Below, in pieces: positions 36,695 to 46,495 of a stretch of DNA of 64,000 nt. Under the pieces are notes generated by a model that saw only the letters and a list, made by a program, of their open reading frames with translations, was not told the DNA's origin and ran no database searches. Source of the DNA: Okeania sp. SIO1I7 (lineage in GTDB: Bacteria; Cyanobacteriota; Cyanobacteriia; Cyanobacteriales; Microcoleaceae); contig JAAHGF010000014.1 in NCBI GenBank assembly GCA_010672585.1, positions 168,656-232,655 of the forward strand, in the 5' to 3' direction. Numbering within the stretch: the stretch's first letter is position 1; every line of letters begins with the position of its first letter. Made by a program: the position numbers and the translations under genes.

Positions 36695-38959
36695 ATGTGG
36701 CCAAATAATTCTAACCAATTTACAGAAAAAGCTTGGGAAGCAATATCCCGTACTTTTGAAATTGCTAAAACTTCCCAAAATCAACAAATTGAAACTGAAC
36801 ATCTAATGAAAGCTTTGTTAGAACAAAATGGACTGGCAACAACTCTATTTAACAAAGCAGGAGTTTCAACTGCCAAATTACAAGAATACACAAACACCTT
36901 TATCAAGCGTCAATCCAAAGTCAAAAATACACCCAATAATATTTACTTAGATTACAGTTTCAGTATCTTAATCTTATTAAACAATGCCGAAAAATATCGC
37001 CAAGAATACCGACACGAATACCGACACGAATACAACATATCCATCAAACATTTAATACTTGCCTACTACATATCCATCGAACATCTGATACTTGCCTACC
37101 TAAAAGACGATCACTTTGGCAAAAATCTCTATCAAGAATTCAAACTAGATGAAGCAAAGCTCAAAGAAACAATTTCCCAAGTTGGAGGTAATCAAAAAGT
37201 AACAGACAAAAACCCAGAAGACAAATATGAAGCCTTAGAAAAATACATTTGTGATGAATTAGCAAAATATTTGGAACAATTCCACGAAGCTAGACTTGAA
37301 CTAGAAGCTGCCAAAAATTCTAGCGATGATTTGCTATCTCCTCACGTTTGGAGACCTCTAGAAGCAGTTATTGGTTTTAGCGAGTTGATTTATAAAGAAG
37401 CTTCAGACTTAGGATATGACAAACTTTTACCTAATCTTAAGAGAATTGAATTAGAAGGGTTGCATATCTTCGGAATGAGGCAAAATATCTCAGATATTTC
37501 CAGAATAGAAGCAGGTAATGTTCCACTTTATTTTAAAAGTATTGAGGTTAATAAGCTAATTCAAGATGTAGTTGCTAGAGCGGAAAATCTCACTCCAAAA
37601 AACCACAATACCTTCAAATTAGTCTTAGGAGAAAATCTGGGTACAATGTATGCAGATATGAGAAGAGTTGAAGATATACTTAGCAAAATACTGGATAATG
37701 CAGCTAAATTTACAGAAGATGGTGTGATTACACTCAGTGTAGAAAGAGTAAATAATCAGAAACTAAAAAGTCCTCAAAATCAAAATGCTGAGTCATTGAA
37801 TAATGCACAAAATTACATAGTTTTTCGGGTCAGCGATACTGGTATTGGTATGACAGAAGAACAGTTAAAAGATATATTTGAACCTTTAACTACCCATTGT
37901 AGCTATAGTGGTTTAGGCTTAGGATTGGCAATATGTGAACGTTTGTGTCAGATAATAGGGGCAAAAATTGAAGTGGAAAGTGAATACGGAGAAGGTTCAA
38001 CATTCACTATTTGGTTTCCAGAAAGAATGAATGAGACTTTATCTACTGACAGTGAATGCCAAGAAATGCAACTAGATGAAGCCAAACTTCAAGAAACTAT
38101 TTCCCAAGTTAAAAATTTAACAGACAAAAACCTCGAAGGCAAGTATGAAGCTTCTGAAATATATAGTCGAGAGGAATTAGAAAAATATATAAAACAATTG
38201 CAGGAAGCTAAAATCAAAGCCAAAGCAAAAACAGTTTTCATATTAGATAAACTTAAATTAATCAATGAATTTCGTACACCCCTAAATGCGATTCTTAGAG
38301 AGATTGAAATTCTTCTTGATGAAAAAGCTTGTGAATCAGGATATGACGAGTCCATGGAAATGATGAAGTTCTTGGGAAACATGAAGGAAATTGTTATAAA
38401 CCTCCTAAAAACGGTTAGCGATTGCTCATATATTATCCAAATAGAAACTGGTAAAATTACACTTGATTTAGAAAATATTGATGTTAATCAGCTAATTCAA
38501 GATGTGGTTGATCGAGTGAAGAATATTACAGAGAAAAATGGGAAGACTTTCAAATTAATCTTAGGAAAAAATCTGGGTACTATGTATGCAAAGATGTCAA
38601 AAGTGAAAGATTTACTTATGACTTTATTAGTTAACAGCATTGAAAAGACAGAAGATACTATGGTTACACTTAGTGTTAAAAAGGTAAACACTCAGGAACT
38701 ACAAAACGATCAAAATAAATTTATCCAGTATTTGAATAGTTCTCAGAATTACATATTTTTTGAAGTCAGTGGTATTGGCATCAAAAATAAAAAGAAAGTC
38801 CATGTATTGCACTATAATCTATTATGTCGTTACCGTTATTTATACTTGAGAGATTATCAAGGTTTATCTAAAATAATGGGAGCAAAGGTTGGTATAGAAA
38901 GTACGTCAGAAGAAAATTATAAAGTCACTGTTTGTTTTCCAGAAAGAGTAATAATCTGA
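36695..38959 (+). CDS. Chimera of ClpB N-domain and two histidine-kinase modules
   Basis: A 754-residue fusion I do not know from any named family. Residues 1-150 are a Clp_N domain nearly identical to the start of the ClpB encoded next ([12 protein letters not shown] ... [20 protein letters not shown]). Residues 152-180 copy the ClpB linker ([25 protein letters not shown]). At YEALEKY it switches into sequence of the upstream sensor kinase: coiled coil AKYLEQFHEARLELEAAK, a HisKA-like helix with H217 but not the usual HELRTP, then a good HATPase (ENLGTMYADM, DNAAKFTEDG, DTGIGM, GLGLGLAICERL). From 460 the linker plus kinase block is repeated (LDEAKLQETISQV), but with Asn524 for the His and no G1 Asp (SGIGIK). 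The ClpB AAA modules and kinase membrane segments are absent. Its upstream sequence also resembles that of clpB. Confidence 0.9.
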   Translation: MWPNNSNQFTEKAWEAISRTFEIAKTSQNQQIETEHLMKALLEQNGLATTLFNKAGVSTAKLQEYTNTFIKRQSKVKNTPNNIYLDYSFSILILLNNAEKYRQEYRHEYRHEYNISIKHLILAYYISIEHLILAYLKDDHFGKNLYQEFKLDEAKLKETISQVGGNQKVTDKNPEDKYEALEKYICDELAKYLEQFHEARLELEAAKNSSDDLLSPHVWRPLEAVIGFSELIYKEASDLGYDKLLPNLKRIELEGLHIFGMRQNISDISRIEAGNVPLYFKSIEVNKLIQDVVARAENLTPKNHNTFKLVLGENLGTMYADMRRVEDILSKILDNAAKFTEDGVITLSVERVNNQKLKSPQNQNAESLNNAQNYIVFRVSDTGIGMTEEQLKDIFEPLTTHCSYSGLGLGLAICERLCQIIGAKIEVESEYGEGSTFTIWFPERMNETLSTDSECQEMQLDEAKLQETISQVKNLTDKNLEGKYEASEIYSREELEKYIKQLQEAKIKAKAKTVFILDKLKLINEFRTPLNAILREIEILLDEKACESGYDESMEMMKFLGNMKEIVINLLKTVSDCSYIIQIETGKITLDLENIDVNQLIQDVVDRVKNITEKNGKTFKLILGKNLGTMYAKMSKVKDLLMTLLVNSIEKTEDTMVTLSVKKVNTQELQNDQNKFIQYLNSSQNYIFFEVSGIGIKNKKKVHVLHYNLLCRYRYLYLRDYQGLSKIMGAKVGIESTSEENYKVTVCFPERVII

Positions 38960-39133
38960 ACGGTATTTAATTCGGGTAAAAATTCTAATAAATAATTACC
39001 AAAATTTAATTAAAGTTACACCCCAGGGTAAATACCCAATAAAAAACAACGGTTTTTTCTACTAAAATTTATTCACACCTACAAGTTAAAATTAAAGAAA
39101 AACATATAGACAAAAAATAAAAAACCAAAAATT

Positions 39134-41746
39134 ATGCAGCCAAATAATCCTAACCAATTTACAGAAAAAGCTTGGGAAGCTATATCCCGTACTCCTGACA
39201 TTGCTAAAACTTCCCAAAATCAACAAATTGAAACTGAACACCTAATGAAAGCTTTGTTAGAACAAAATGGACTGGCAACGAGTCTATTTAATAAAGCAGG
39301 AGTTTCAAATTCTAAAGTACAAGAATATACAGACACTTTTATTAACCGTCAAGCAAAAGTCAAAAATACACCCAATAATATTTACTTAGGTCGCAGTCTG
39401 GATACTTTATTAGACAATGCCGAAAAATATCGCCAAGAATACACAGACGAATACATATCTATCGAACATTTCATACTTGCTTATCTCAAAGACGACCGCT
39501 TTGGTAAAAATCTCTATAAAGAATTGAAATTAGATGAAGCAAAGCTCAAAGAAACTATTTTCCAAGTTAGAGGCAATCAAAAAGTAACCGACAAAAACCC
39601 AGAAGGTAAATACGAAGCTCTAGAAAAATATGGTCGCGACCTGACAGAATTTGCTCGTGAAGGGAAACTCGATCCCGTTATTGGGAGGGATGACGAAATT
39701 CGACGCACTATTCAAATACTCAGTCGTCGTACTAAAAACAACCCAGTATTAATAGGTGAACCAGGAGTCGGAAAAACAGCGATCGCCGAAGGTCTCGCCC
39801 AACGTATTATTACTGGAGACGTTCCCCAATCTCTCAAAGACCGCCAACTCATCGCTCTAGACATGGGTGCTTTAATTGCTGGTGCTAAATTTAGGGGAGA
39901 ATTTGAAGAACGTCTGAAAGCTGTTCTCAAAGAAGTCACCGACTCAGACGGTAAAATTATCTTATTTATAGATGAAATTCACACAGTTGTGGGAGCAGGA
40001 GCAACCCAAGGAGCGATGGATGCAGGAAATTTACTCAAACCAATGTTAGCTAGAGGAGAACTCCGGTGTATTGGAGCAACAACTCTCGATGAGTACCGTA
40101 AATACATCGAAAAAGATGCTGCTTTAGAACGTCGTTTCCAACAAGTTTATGTAGACCAACCCAGTGTAGGAGATACCATCTCAATTTTACGGGGTCTCAA
40201 AGAACGCTATGAAGTACATCATGGTGTGAAAATATCCGATAGTTCCCTCGTCGCTGCTGCTACTCTGTCTACTCGCTATATTAGCGATCGCTTCCTACCA
40301 GACAAAGCAATAGACTTAGTAGATGAAGCGGCAGCTAAACTCAAAATGGAAATTACTTCCAAACCAGAAGAACTTGATGAAATTGACCGCAAGATCCTGC
40401 AACTAGAAATGGAGAAATTATCACTGCAAAAAGAAAGTGACGCTGCTTCCAAAGAAAGGTTAGAGAGACTAGAAAAAGATTTAGCAAACTTGAAAGAAGG
40501 GCAACGCACCCTAAATGCTCAGTGGGAATCAGAAAAAGGCATCATTGGTAAAATTCAGACCCTCAAGGAAGAGATGGATAAAGTCAATATTGAGATTCAG
40601 CAAGCAGAGCGAAATTATGACCTCAACCGTGCTGCTGAGTTGAAATACGGTAATCTGATTAATCTACAAAAACAAGTAGAAGAAGCAGAAACTAAACTCG
40701 AAGCAACTCAAACCAGCGGTCAAACTTTGTTGCGAGAAGAGGTAACAGAAGCAGATATTGCTGAAATTATTTCTAAGTGGACTGGTATTCCCATCAGTAA
40801 GTTGGTGGAGTCAGAAAAAGAGAAGTTGTTACACCTAGAAGAAGAATTACATCAGCGAGTTATTGGACAAGATGAGGCAGTAACTGCTGTTTCTGATGCC
40901 ATTCAGCGATCGCGTGCAGGTTTAGCAGACCCCAACCGTCCGGTAGCGAGTTTTATTTTCCTCGGTCCTACTGGTGTCGGTAAAACAGAATTAGGAAAAG
41001 CATTGGCAGCATATTTATTTGACACCGAAGATGCGATGGTGCGCATTGATATGTCTGAGTATATGGAAAAACATTCTGTATCTCGTTTAATAGGGGCGCC
41101 TCCTGGATATGTTGGTTATGACGAAGGGGGTCAGTTAACCGAAGCTATTCGTCGTCGTCCCTACACGGTTATTTTGTTTGATGAAATTGAAAAAGCGCAC
41201 CCCGATGTGTTTAATATTATGCTGCAAATATTGGATGATGGACGAGTTACTGATGCTCAAGGTCACAAAGTTGACTTTAAAAATAGCGTAATTATTATGA
41301 CAAGTAATATTGGTTCTCAGTTTATATTAGATGTCACCGATGACTATGAGCAAATACAGAGTCGAGTCATGGAAGCGTTGCGTGCTGCTTTCCGTCCGGA
41401 GTTTCTCAACCGTATTGATGAAACTATTATTTTCAAAGGTTTACAGAAAGAGCAGTTGCGGGAAATTGTACAATTACAAATTGTACGTCTAGAGAAACGC
41501 TTAGCTGAACGTAAGATGTCACTGAAGCTTGCTGATGCTGCTGTTGACTTTTTAGCAGAAGTTGGGTACGACCCTGTATATGGAGCACGACCTTTAAAGC
41601 GGGCAATTCAGCGAGAGTTAGAAACGCAAATTGCTAAAGGTATTTTGCGTAGTGAATTTAATGATGGTGATACTATTTTTGTGGATGTTGAAAATGAGCG
41701 ACTTTCGTTTAAACGGTTGCCATTGGAGTTAGTGATGGCTAAGTAG
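39134..41746 (+). CDS. clpB: ATP-dependent disaggregase ClpB
   Basis: ClpB/Hsp104-type chaperone that resolubilises aggregates with DnaK, a cytosolic hexamer. The 870 residues have the full domain order: Clp_N (1-150), AAA-1 with Walker A GEPGVGKT (208-215) and [15 protein letters not shown], the M-domain coiled coil (about 405-530, [20 protein letters not shown]), AAA-2 with GPTGVGKT (611-618), [35 protein letters not shown] and the C-terminal KPLKRAIQ-type region ([14 protein letters not shown]). The M domain distinguishes it from ClpC, and there is no ClpP-binding loop that I can see. HIP1 sites occur inside. The chimera upstream shares its N-terminal domain and leader. Cyanobacteria often carry two clpB genes; I cannot tell which this is. 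Confidence 0.96.
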   Translation: MQPNNPNQFTEKAWEAISRTPDIAKTSQNQQIETEHLMKALLEQNGLATSLFNKAGVSNSKVQEYTDTFINRQAKVKNTPNNIYLGRSLDTLLDNAEKYRQEYTDEYISIEHFILAYLKDDRFGKNLYKELKLDEAKLKETIFQVRGNQKVTDKNPEGKYEALEKYGRDLTEFAREGKLDPVIGRDDEIRRTIQILSRRTKNNPVLIGEPGVGKTAIAEGLAQRIITGDVPQSLKDRQLIALDMGALIAGAKFRGEFEERLKAVLKEVTDSDGKIILFIDEIHTVVGAGATQGAMDAGNLLKPMLARGELRCIGATTLDEYRKYIEKDAALERRFQQVYVDQPSVGDTISILRGLKERYEVHHGVKISDSSLVAAATLSTRYISDRFLPDKAIDLVDEAAAKLKMEITSKPEELDEIDRKILQLEMEKLSLQKESDAASKERLERLEKDLANLKEGQRTLNAQWESEKGIIGKIQTLKEEMDKVNIEIQQAERNYDLNRAAELKYGNLINLQKQVEEAETKLEATQTSGQTLLREEVTEADIAEIISKWTGIPISKLVESEKEKLLHLEEELHQRVIGQDEAVTAVSDAIQRSRAGLADPNRPVASFIFLGPTGVGKTELGKALAAYLFDTEDAMVRIDMSEYMEKHSVSRLIGAPPGYVGYDEGGQLTEAIRRRPYTVILFDEIEKAHPDVFNIMLQILDDGRVTDAQGHKVDFKNSVIIMTSNIGSQFILDVTDDYEQIQSRVMEALRAAFRPEFLNRIDETIIFKGLQKEQLREIVQLQIVRLEKRLAERKMSLKLADAAVDFLAEVGYDPVYGARPLKRAIQRELETQIAKGILRSEFNDGDTIFVDVENERLSFKRLPLELVMAK

Positions 41747-42119
41747 TCAATTATTAATATTAGACATCTCTAGCAAATAGATGGGGAGATGGGGAGATGG
41801 GGAGATGGGAACCCACCCCTCGCCCCTCCCAGGAGGGGAATGTGGGGAGATGGGGGGATGGGGAGATGGGGACCCACCCCTCGCCCCTCCCCCTCCCAGG
41901 AGGGGAATATCGAGAAATATTTGGTAATGGTTGAAGATGGAACATTCTTGTATGCCGAATTAAACGGATTTGATATAATATCATGCTCAGATAATTAGTG
42001 ATCAAAAAACTTTCTCCTTTTCCTCCTCTTTATTCTTTCTTCTTGCTTCTTTCTTCTTCTTTCTTCCCTCCTGAGTTCTGAGTTCTGAGTCGTTTATTTA
42101 TAAGTATTCAACTCAGAAG
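41747..42119. repeat. GC-rich G-run repeat block after clpB
   Basis: GGGGAGAT/GGGGGGAT octads, two copies of ACCCACCCCTCGCCCCTCCC with AGGAGGGGAA, then the 75-bp sequence ATGGTTGAAGATGGAACATT... ending CAGATAATTAG, which recurs at 42630-42704. The open frames across it are repeat-derived. Confidence 0.75.
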
Positions 42120-43046
42120 TAGAGAAAATTATCGTTTTGGTTCAAATCATCATTTTGTTGAGCACCAAAAATCGCCAGATTATTAACTCTTGCATTGCTC
42201 AAATAATTGTGATAGTATTATGTTATTGGGAGTTGTTCGCCCCTACGCATGACTTTTTATTCAACTAAAAAAACCAAATTATCTCCCAACATATAATATT
42301 ATTTGACTAAATTATCCACTTTGACAAAGACACCAAACAGCTTTTATAAAAGTCGATCACAATAGAGAAAATTATCGTTTTGGTTCAAATCATCATTTTG
42401 TTGAGCACCAAAAATCGCCAGATTATTAACTCTTGCATTGCTCAAATAATTGTGATAGTATTATGTTATTGGGAGTTGTTCGCCCCTACGCATGACTTTT
42501 TATTCAACTAAAAAACCGAATTATCTCCCAACATATAATATTATTTGACTAAATTATCCACTTTGACAAAGATACCAAATAGCTTTTCCAGCAAATAGAT
42601 GGGGAGATGGGGGGATGGAGAAATATTTGGTAATGGTTGAAGATGGAACATTCTTGTATGCCGAATTAAACGGATTTGATATAATATCATGCTCAGATAA
42701 TTAGTGATCAAAAAACTTTCTCCTTTTCCTCCTCTTTATTCTTTCTTCTTGGTTCTTTCTTCCCTCCTGAGTTCTGAGTTCTGAGTCGTTTATTTATAAG
42801 TATTCAACTCAGAAGTAGAGAAAATTATCGTTTTGGTTCAACTCATCATTTTATGAAGCACCAAAAAACGCCAAATTTTTCACTCTTGCATTCCTCAAAT
42901 AATTGTGATAATATTTTATTATTGGGAGTCGTTCGCCCCTACACATGACTTTTTATTCAACTAAAAAACCAAATTATCTCCCAACATATAATATTATTTG
43001 ACTAAATTATCCACTTTGACAAAGACACCAAACAGCTTTTATAAAA
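42120..43046. repeat. Approximately 235-bp direct repeat, three copies
   Basis: Copies start TAGAGAAAATTATCGTTTTG at 42120, 42363 and 42816 and end near CAAACAGCTTTTATAAAAG. Copies 1 and 2 are nearly identical and adjacent; copy 3 is separated by a duplicate of the preceding 41905-42118 block and is more diverged. All contain CGCCCCTACGCATGACTTTT. The last copy ends 25 bp before the disrupted AAA ATPase gene. Confidence 0.9.
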
Positions 43047-43070
43047 GTAAAAAAAGAAAGCGTTAAATCA

Positions 43071-44037
43071 ATGATGTTTAAATGTATTACAGTTAAAAAT
43101 TTTAGATGTTTTTAAGAAATTACTATCGATAATATCGAACGAGTTAATTTAATTGGAGGTATCAATAATGTGGGAAAAACAGCTTTGCTAGAAGCAATTT
43201 TTTTGTTAAAAAGTTTAAATGCTTACGAAATTCCATTTCAATTAAACTTTGATAGAGGAATATTCCAGCAACAAACTTTTGACGTTGAAGAAGTTTGTGA
43301 ATGGTTATTCTATAACAAACAAGTAAGTAAAGCCATTAAAATTAAAATAGTAGACGAAAATGATGAAGAGAGTGAATTAATATTAAGCCTAAATAAAGCA
43401 TTAAGCCCCAGATTATTCCCTTTAAGCCCAAAACCAAATAGTAGGAAAACAATCAAAAATTTAAAACTTGAGTTTAAAAAAGCAGGTCAAAAATTCTTGG
43501 AATTTACAACATTTTTAACCCCAGAAAAAGAAGAAAGAATGCGGATAGAAATTCAGCAAGACAAAGAACAGGAAGCGAGAGAAATAGAAGTTTTTCCTAC
43601 TAGTGTTTTTCTCCGTAGTCGTTTAAGAGTCTCACCAACCGAAGATGCAGAAATATTCAGTCAATTTGAAGCTATAAATAAACAAAATGAAATTATAGAA
43701 ATCTTAAAAATAATAGAACCAAGATTAAAACGTTTAGCAGTTTTAGTTACCGGAGGAATTCCGATGATTCATGGAGATATTGGAGGAGATTATTTAATTC
43801 CCGTTTCATTAATGGGAGAAGGAATGGGAAGATTATTATCTATTATTTTATCGATTATGAACGCGAAAGAAGGAACAGTATTAATTGATGAAATTGAAAA
43901 TGGCATACATCACTCAGTGATGGAAAAAGTTTGGCAGTCTATAGCTGTAGCAACTAGGTGAAGCTGCTAAAGCAGGTTATATTAAATGGGATAACGAAGC
44001 TTTTAAAGAACTGAAAATTTTTATAAAAAATCTTTAA
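43071..44037 (+). pseudogene. Disrupted AAA (ABC/OLD-like) ATPase gene
   Basis: From ATG 43071 the frame reads FKCITVKNFRCF, then TAA at codon 15 (43113-43115), then continues EITIDNIERVNLIGG and Walker A GGINNVGKTALLEAIFLLK. The C-terminal signature SLMGEGMGRLLSIILSIMNA and Walker B GTVLIDEIENGIHHSVME are present. The frame ends at 43961 shortly after Walker B, where homologues have a further 60-100 residues with the D-loop/H-loop. A short different frame (GEAAKAGYIKWDNEAFKELK) runs on to 44037. So it has an early nonsense codon and a lost 3' end. Such stand-alone SMC-like ATPases often belong to defence or mobile loci; here no partner is seen. Re-initiation within the frame could only yield a protein lacking its first strand. 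Confidence 0.85.
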
Positions 44038-44038
44038 A

Positions 44039-44215
44039 TAGGGTTTGCTGAAAAAGTATTTTGGTAAGGGTAGGAGTCAGGAGTCAAGAGAAATAGGAGT
44101 TAGTAGGAAGAATAGTCCCTTAATTTTTCTGCCCTAGTGAGCCTTTAATGCTAATCGCCCTCCTATCCCTATGCAATTGATTCTGTCTCCTGTCTTCTGT
44201 CTCCTGACTCCTTCT
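44039..44215. other. Partial MITE with TAGGGTTTGCTGA left end
   Basis: TAGGGTTTGCTGA at 44039-44051, followed by AGGAGTCAGGAGTCA and TTTTTCTGCC as in the copy at 3834, but no matching right end is present before the DUF5132 gene. Probably a truncated family member. Confidence 0.5.
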
Positions 44216-44614
44216 TCAAGGAGTTGCTGACTTATTTGCATTCAATTCTTGTTGAGAATATACACCTGCTTTTAAGTTAGATTTGTGTTGTGCTTCTGCC
44301 GCTACTTCTGCCTTAGCTTCCGCCACAATATCCCCGAATACTTCTACTGTTTCTGCTAGAGCACCTTTAGTTTTTTCCAAAAAAGAAACACCCGTTTTAA
44401 TAGTTGCTTTAGCTACAGGTTTTAACAAAGGCAAAAGAATCGGAGTTAATACAATCGCACCCACACCTACTGCAATCGGAACTCGATTTTTAATAACAGT
44501 TTGTTTAACTTGTTGAGGTAAGTTTTGAGTTGCTTGTTGCCAGGTTTGATTAGCTACCACAGGTAAATTTTGTACCACTGATTCTGGTAGATTTTGATTA
44601 GTTTGTTCTACCAT
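44216..44614 (-). CDS. DUF5132-family protein
   Basis: A 132-residue cyanobacterial protein of unknown function. A polar Gln/Asn-rich N-terminus (1-40) precedes the conserved core: a hydrophobic membrane segment at about 47-65 (PIAVGVGAIVLTPILLPLLK), then PVAKATIKTGVSFLEKTKGA and EVFGDIVAEAKAEVAAEAQ, an amphipathic helix. This order matches what I know as DUF5132. It probably anchors in a membrane with the helix in the cytosol. It stands alone; the stop is followed by AGGAGTC heptads shared with the neighbouring MITE-like sequence. Confidence 0.8.
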   Translation of the reverse strand: MVEQTNQNLPESVVQNLPVVANQTWQQATQNLPQQVKQTVIKNRVPIAVGVGAIVLTPILLPLLKPVAKATIKTGVSFLEKTKGALAETVEVFGDIVAEAKAEVAAEAQHKSNLKAGVYSQQELNANKSATP

Positions 44615-45197
44615 ATTAATGCTCTCCTGATTTTAGTATTCTTAGTCTTAAAATATAATTATAACAAAAAAACACGAACGAGGGTAATTAATTTTTTATT
44701 AAATTTTGCTCGCTATTGCTATTAATTTTCAACAATAAAATATAGCAGAAGAAAGAGGAAAAAAGGAAGAAGTAAGAGGGAAGAGGGAAGAGGGAAAAAT
44801 ATTGCTTTGTCTGAGTTTTAAGCTATCGATCTGTCCGCGCCCTTTCCTTCTACTGCTATATCAACTAGAAATTTATAGATTACTTAATAACTGAGAATAA
44901 ACTACAATAATCAAGAATTAAGATTAAACTTACCGAATAATTAAAGTTTAAAGCCTATCCTTTAAAGGAGAAAAAAGGGGTCGATGGATGACGAGGTCTC
45001 CTCGCTGACCGACCATCGACCAAGAAAAGAAAAAATTTTCACGCTCCGCGTCAATCCTCTTATTTTAAAGGAGAGATAATTGTTAATTATTAATGATTCA
45101 TTATTAATGATTCATTATTGAAGGAGCTTTTCTCCAAACCATAGTTTAAGAACTTAAAAATATCCTCAATAAACCCGATCTATATCTATTTTATTTT
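44615..45197. other. Divergent spacer DUF5132 / ROK with repeats
   Basis: Should contain promoters for both genes. Holds A/G heptads (44755-44800), a GGTCGATGG ... CCATCGACC inverted repeat around a GAGGTCTCCTCG centre (44979-45020), and ATTATTAATGATTC repeats (45087-45118). No gene seen. Confidence 0.65.
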
Positions 45198-46154
45198 ATG
45201 ACAAATAAAATTTTAGCCCTTGACTTTGGTGGTACAAAATTAGCAGCAGCAGTACTAAATGCTGGCGAAAGAAACTGGCAAGACTATCAAAAAACTTTTT
45301 CCCCTCCCCATGCTTCTGCTCAAACAGATATTGAAATGATGCAAACTATTTCTCACAACCTCCTCAAAGGCGAAAAACCTGCCGCCATAGGAGTCAGTTT
45401 TGGCGGTCCCGTAGATGCAACAACAGGTACAGTTCGTCTATCCCATCATGTAAAAGGTTGGGAAAATATTCCCCTCAAGCAAATCTTAGAAACCGAATTT
45501 AACTCACCCGCAATAGTTGATAATGATGCCAATGTAGCAGCATTGGGAGAATATCGTTTTGGCGCGGGTCAAGGATATGACAACTTACTTTATATTACTG
45601 TAAGCACTGGTGTCGGTGGAGGTTGGATTCTCAATGGCAAACCATGGCGGGGTGTTCAGAGTATGGCAGGAGAAATAGGTCATGTCACAGTCGATCCAGA
45701 AGGTCCAATTTGTCTTTGTGGTAAACGTGGTTGTGTGGAAAGATTAGCATCAGGTCCCTATATTGCTCAACAGGTAAGAGAACAGTTGCAATATCAACCT
45801 CAAGAAGGGCAAATTTTGCGGAGTTTGGTAAATAATGATTTAGAAGCAATAACTGCCAGGGAAGTTAGTCAAGCAGCTATACAAGGAGACAAAATTGCAA
45901 TTAAGGCGATCGAGTTAGCAGGTTGGGGTTTGGGAGTAGGTATTGGGAATGTAGCTAATTTAGTTAATCCCGAACGGTTTATTTTAGGGGGTGGGGTGAT
46001 GAAAGCAGGTGAATTATTGTGGGAAACCTTACAACGAGTAGCAAGAGAAACTGCTTTACCAGAAGTCAATTTTGAGATTTTACCAGCAGCATTGGGTGAT
46101 GAAGCACCTTTGTGGGGAGCAGTAGCATTAGCTGAGGATCTGTTCAACAATTAA
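45198..46154 (+). CDS. ROK-family sugar kinase (glucokinase-like)
   Basis: A 318-residue ROK protein, probably an ATP-dependent sugar kinase in the cytosol. ATP-binding phosphate-1 motif LALDFGGTKLAAAVL at 5-19; the phosphate-2 region GVSFGGPVDATTG; the sugar-binding residues in VDNDANVAALGEY; GVGGGWILNGKPWRG; and the ROK zinc site EIGHVTVDPEGP, then CLCGKRGCVERLASG (C-x-C-G-x2-G-C-x-E). No N-terminal helix-turn-helix, so not a ROK repressor. Glucose is the likeliest substrate, but ROK enzymes also act on other hexoses. The last 137 bp of the gene are duplicated downstream. Confidence 0.9.
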   Translation: MTNKILALDFGGTKLAAAVLNAGERNWQDYQKTFSPPHASAQTDIEMMQTISHNLLKGEKPAAIGVSFGGPVDATTGTVRLSHHVKGWENIPLKQILETEFNSPAIVDNDANVAALGEYRFGAGQGYDNLLYITVSTGVGGGWILNGKPWRGVQSMAGEIGHVTVDPEGPICLCGKRGCVERLASGPYIAQQVREQLQYQPQEGQILRSLVNNDLEAITAREVSQAAIQGDKIAIKAIELAGWGLGVGIGNVANLVNPERFILGGGVMKAGELLWETLQRVARETALPEVNFEILPAALGDEAPLWGAVALAEDLFNN

Positions 46155-46163
46155 TAATTAATC

Positions 46164-46252
46164 AGGACTTACGCAAAAACACTATTTATAGAGTCCAAGT
46201 ACTATTGGACAATAGTTTTGAGCGCTATATATGGCGTATCTGCCTAAGTCCT
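46164..46252. mobile_element. MITE, family AGGACTTACGCA (copy 1)
   Basis: 89 bp: AGGACTTACGCA at the left, TGCCTAAGTCCT at the right (one mismatch). Inside is TATTGGACAATA, itself a palindrome. Confidence 0.8.
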
Positions 46253-46407
46253 ATTAATTATTGTGGGAAACTCTACAACGAGTAGTAAGAGAAACTGCTT
46301 TACCAGAAGTCAATTTTGAGATTTTACCAGCAGCATTGGGTGATGAAGCACCTTTGTGGGGAGCAGTAGCATTAGCTGAGGATCTGTTCAACAATTAATA
46401 ATTAATC

Positions 46408-46495
46408 AGGACTTACGCAAAAACACTATTTATAGAGTCCAAGTACTATTGGACAATAGTTTTGAGCGCTATATATGGCGTATCTGCGTAAGTCC
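46408..46495. mobile_element. MITE, family AGGACTTACGCA (copy 2)
   Basis: 88 bp with perfect 12-bp ends AGGACTTACGCA / TGCGTAAGTCCT. A reverse-orientation relative lies at 62512-62600, and a lone end at 48122. Confidence 0.85.

Noticed and set aside
41760..42005. Open frames on both strands in the G-run block
   Set aside because: Pro/Gly/Arg low-complexity translations from GGGGAGAT octads and duplicated CACCCCTCGCCCC; mutually overlapping.
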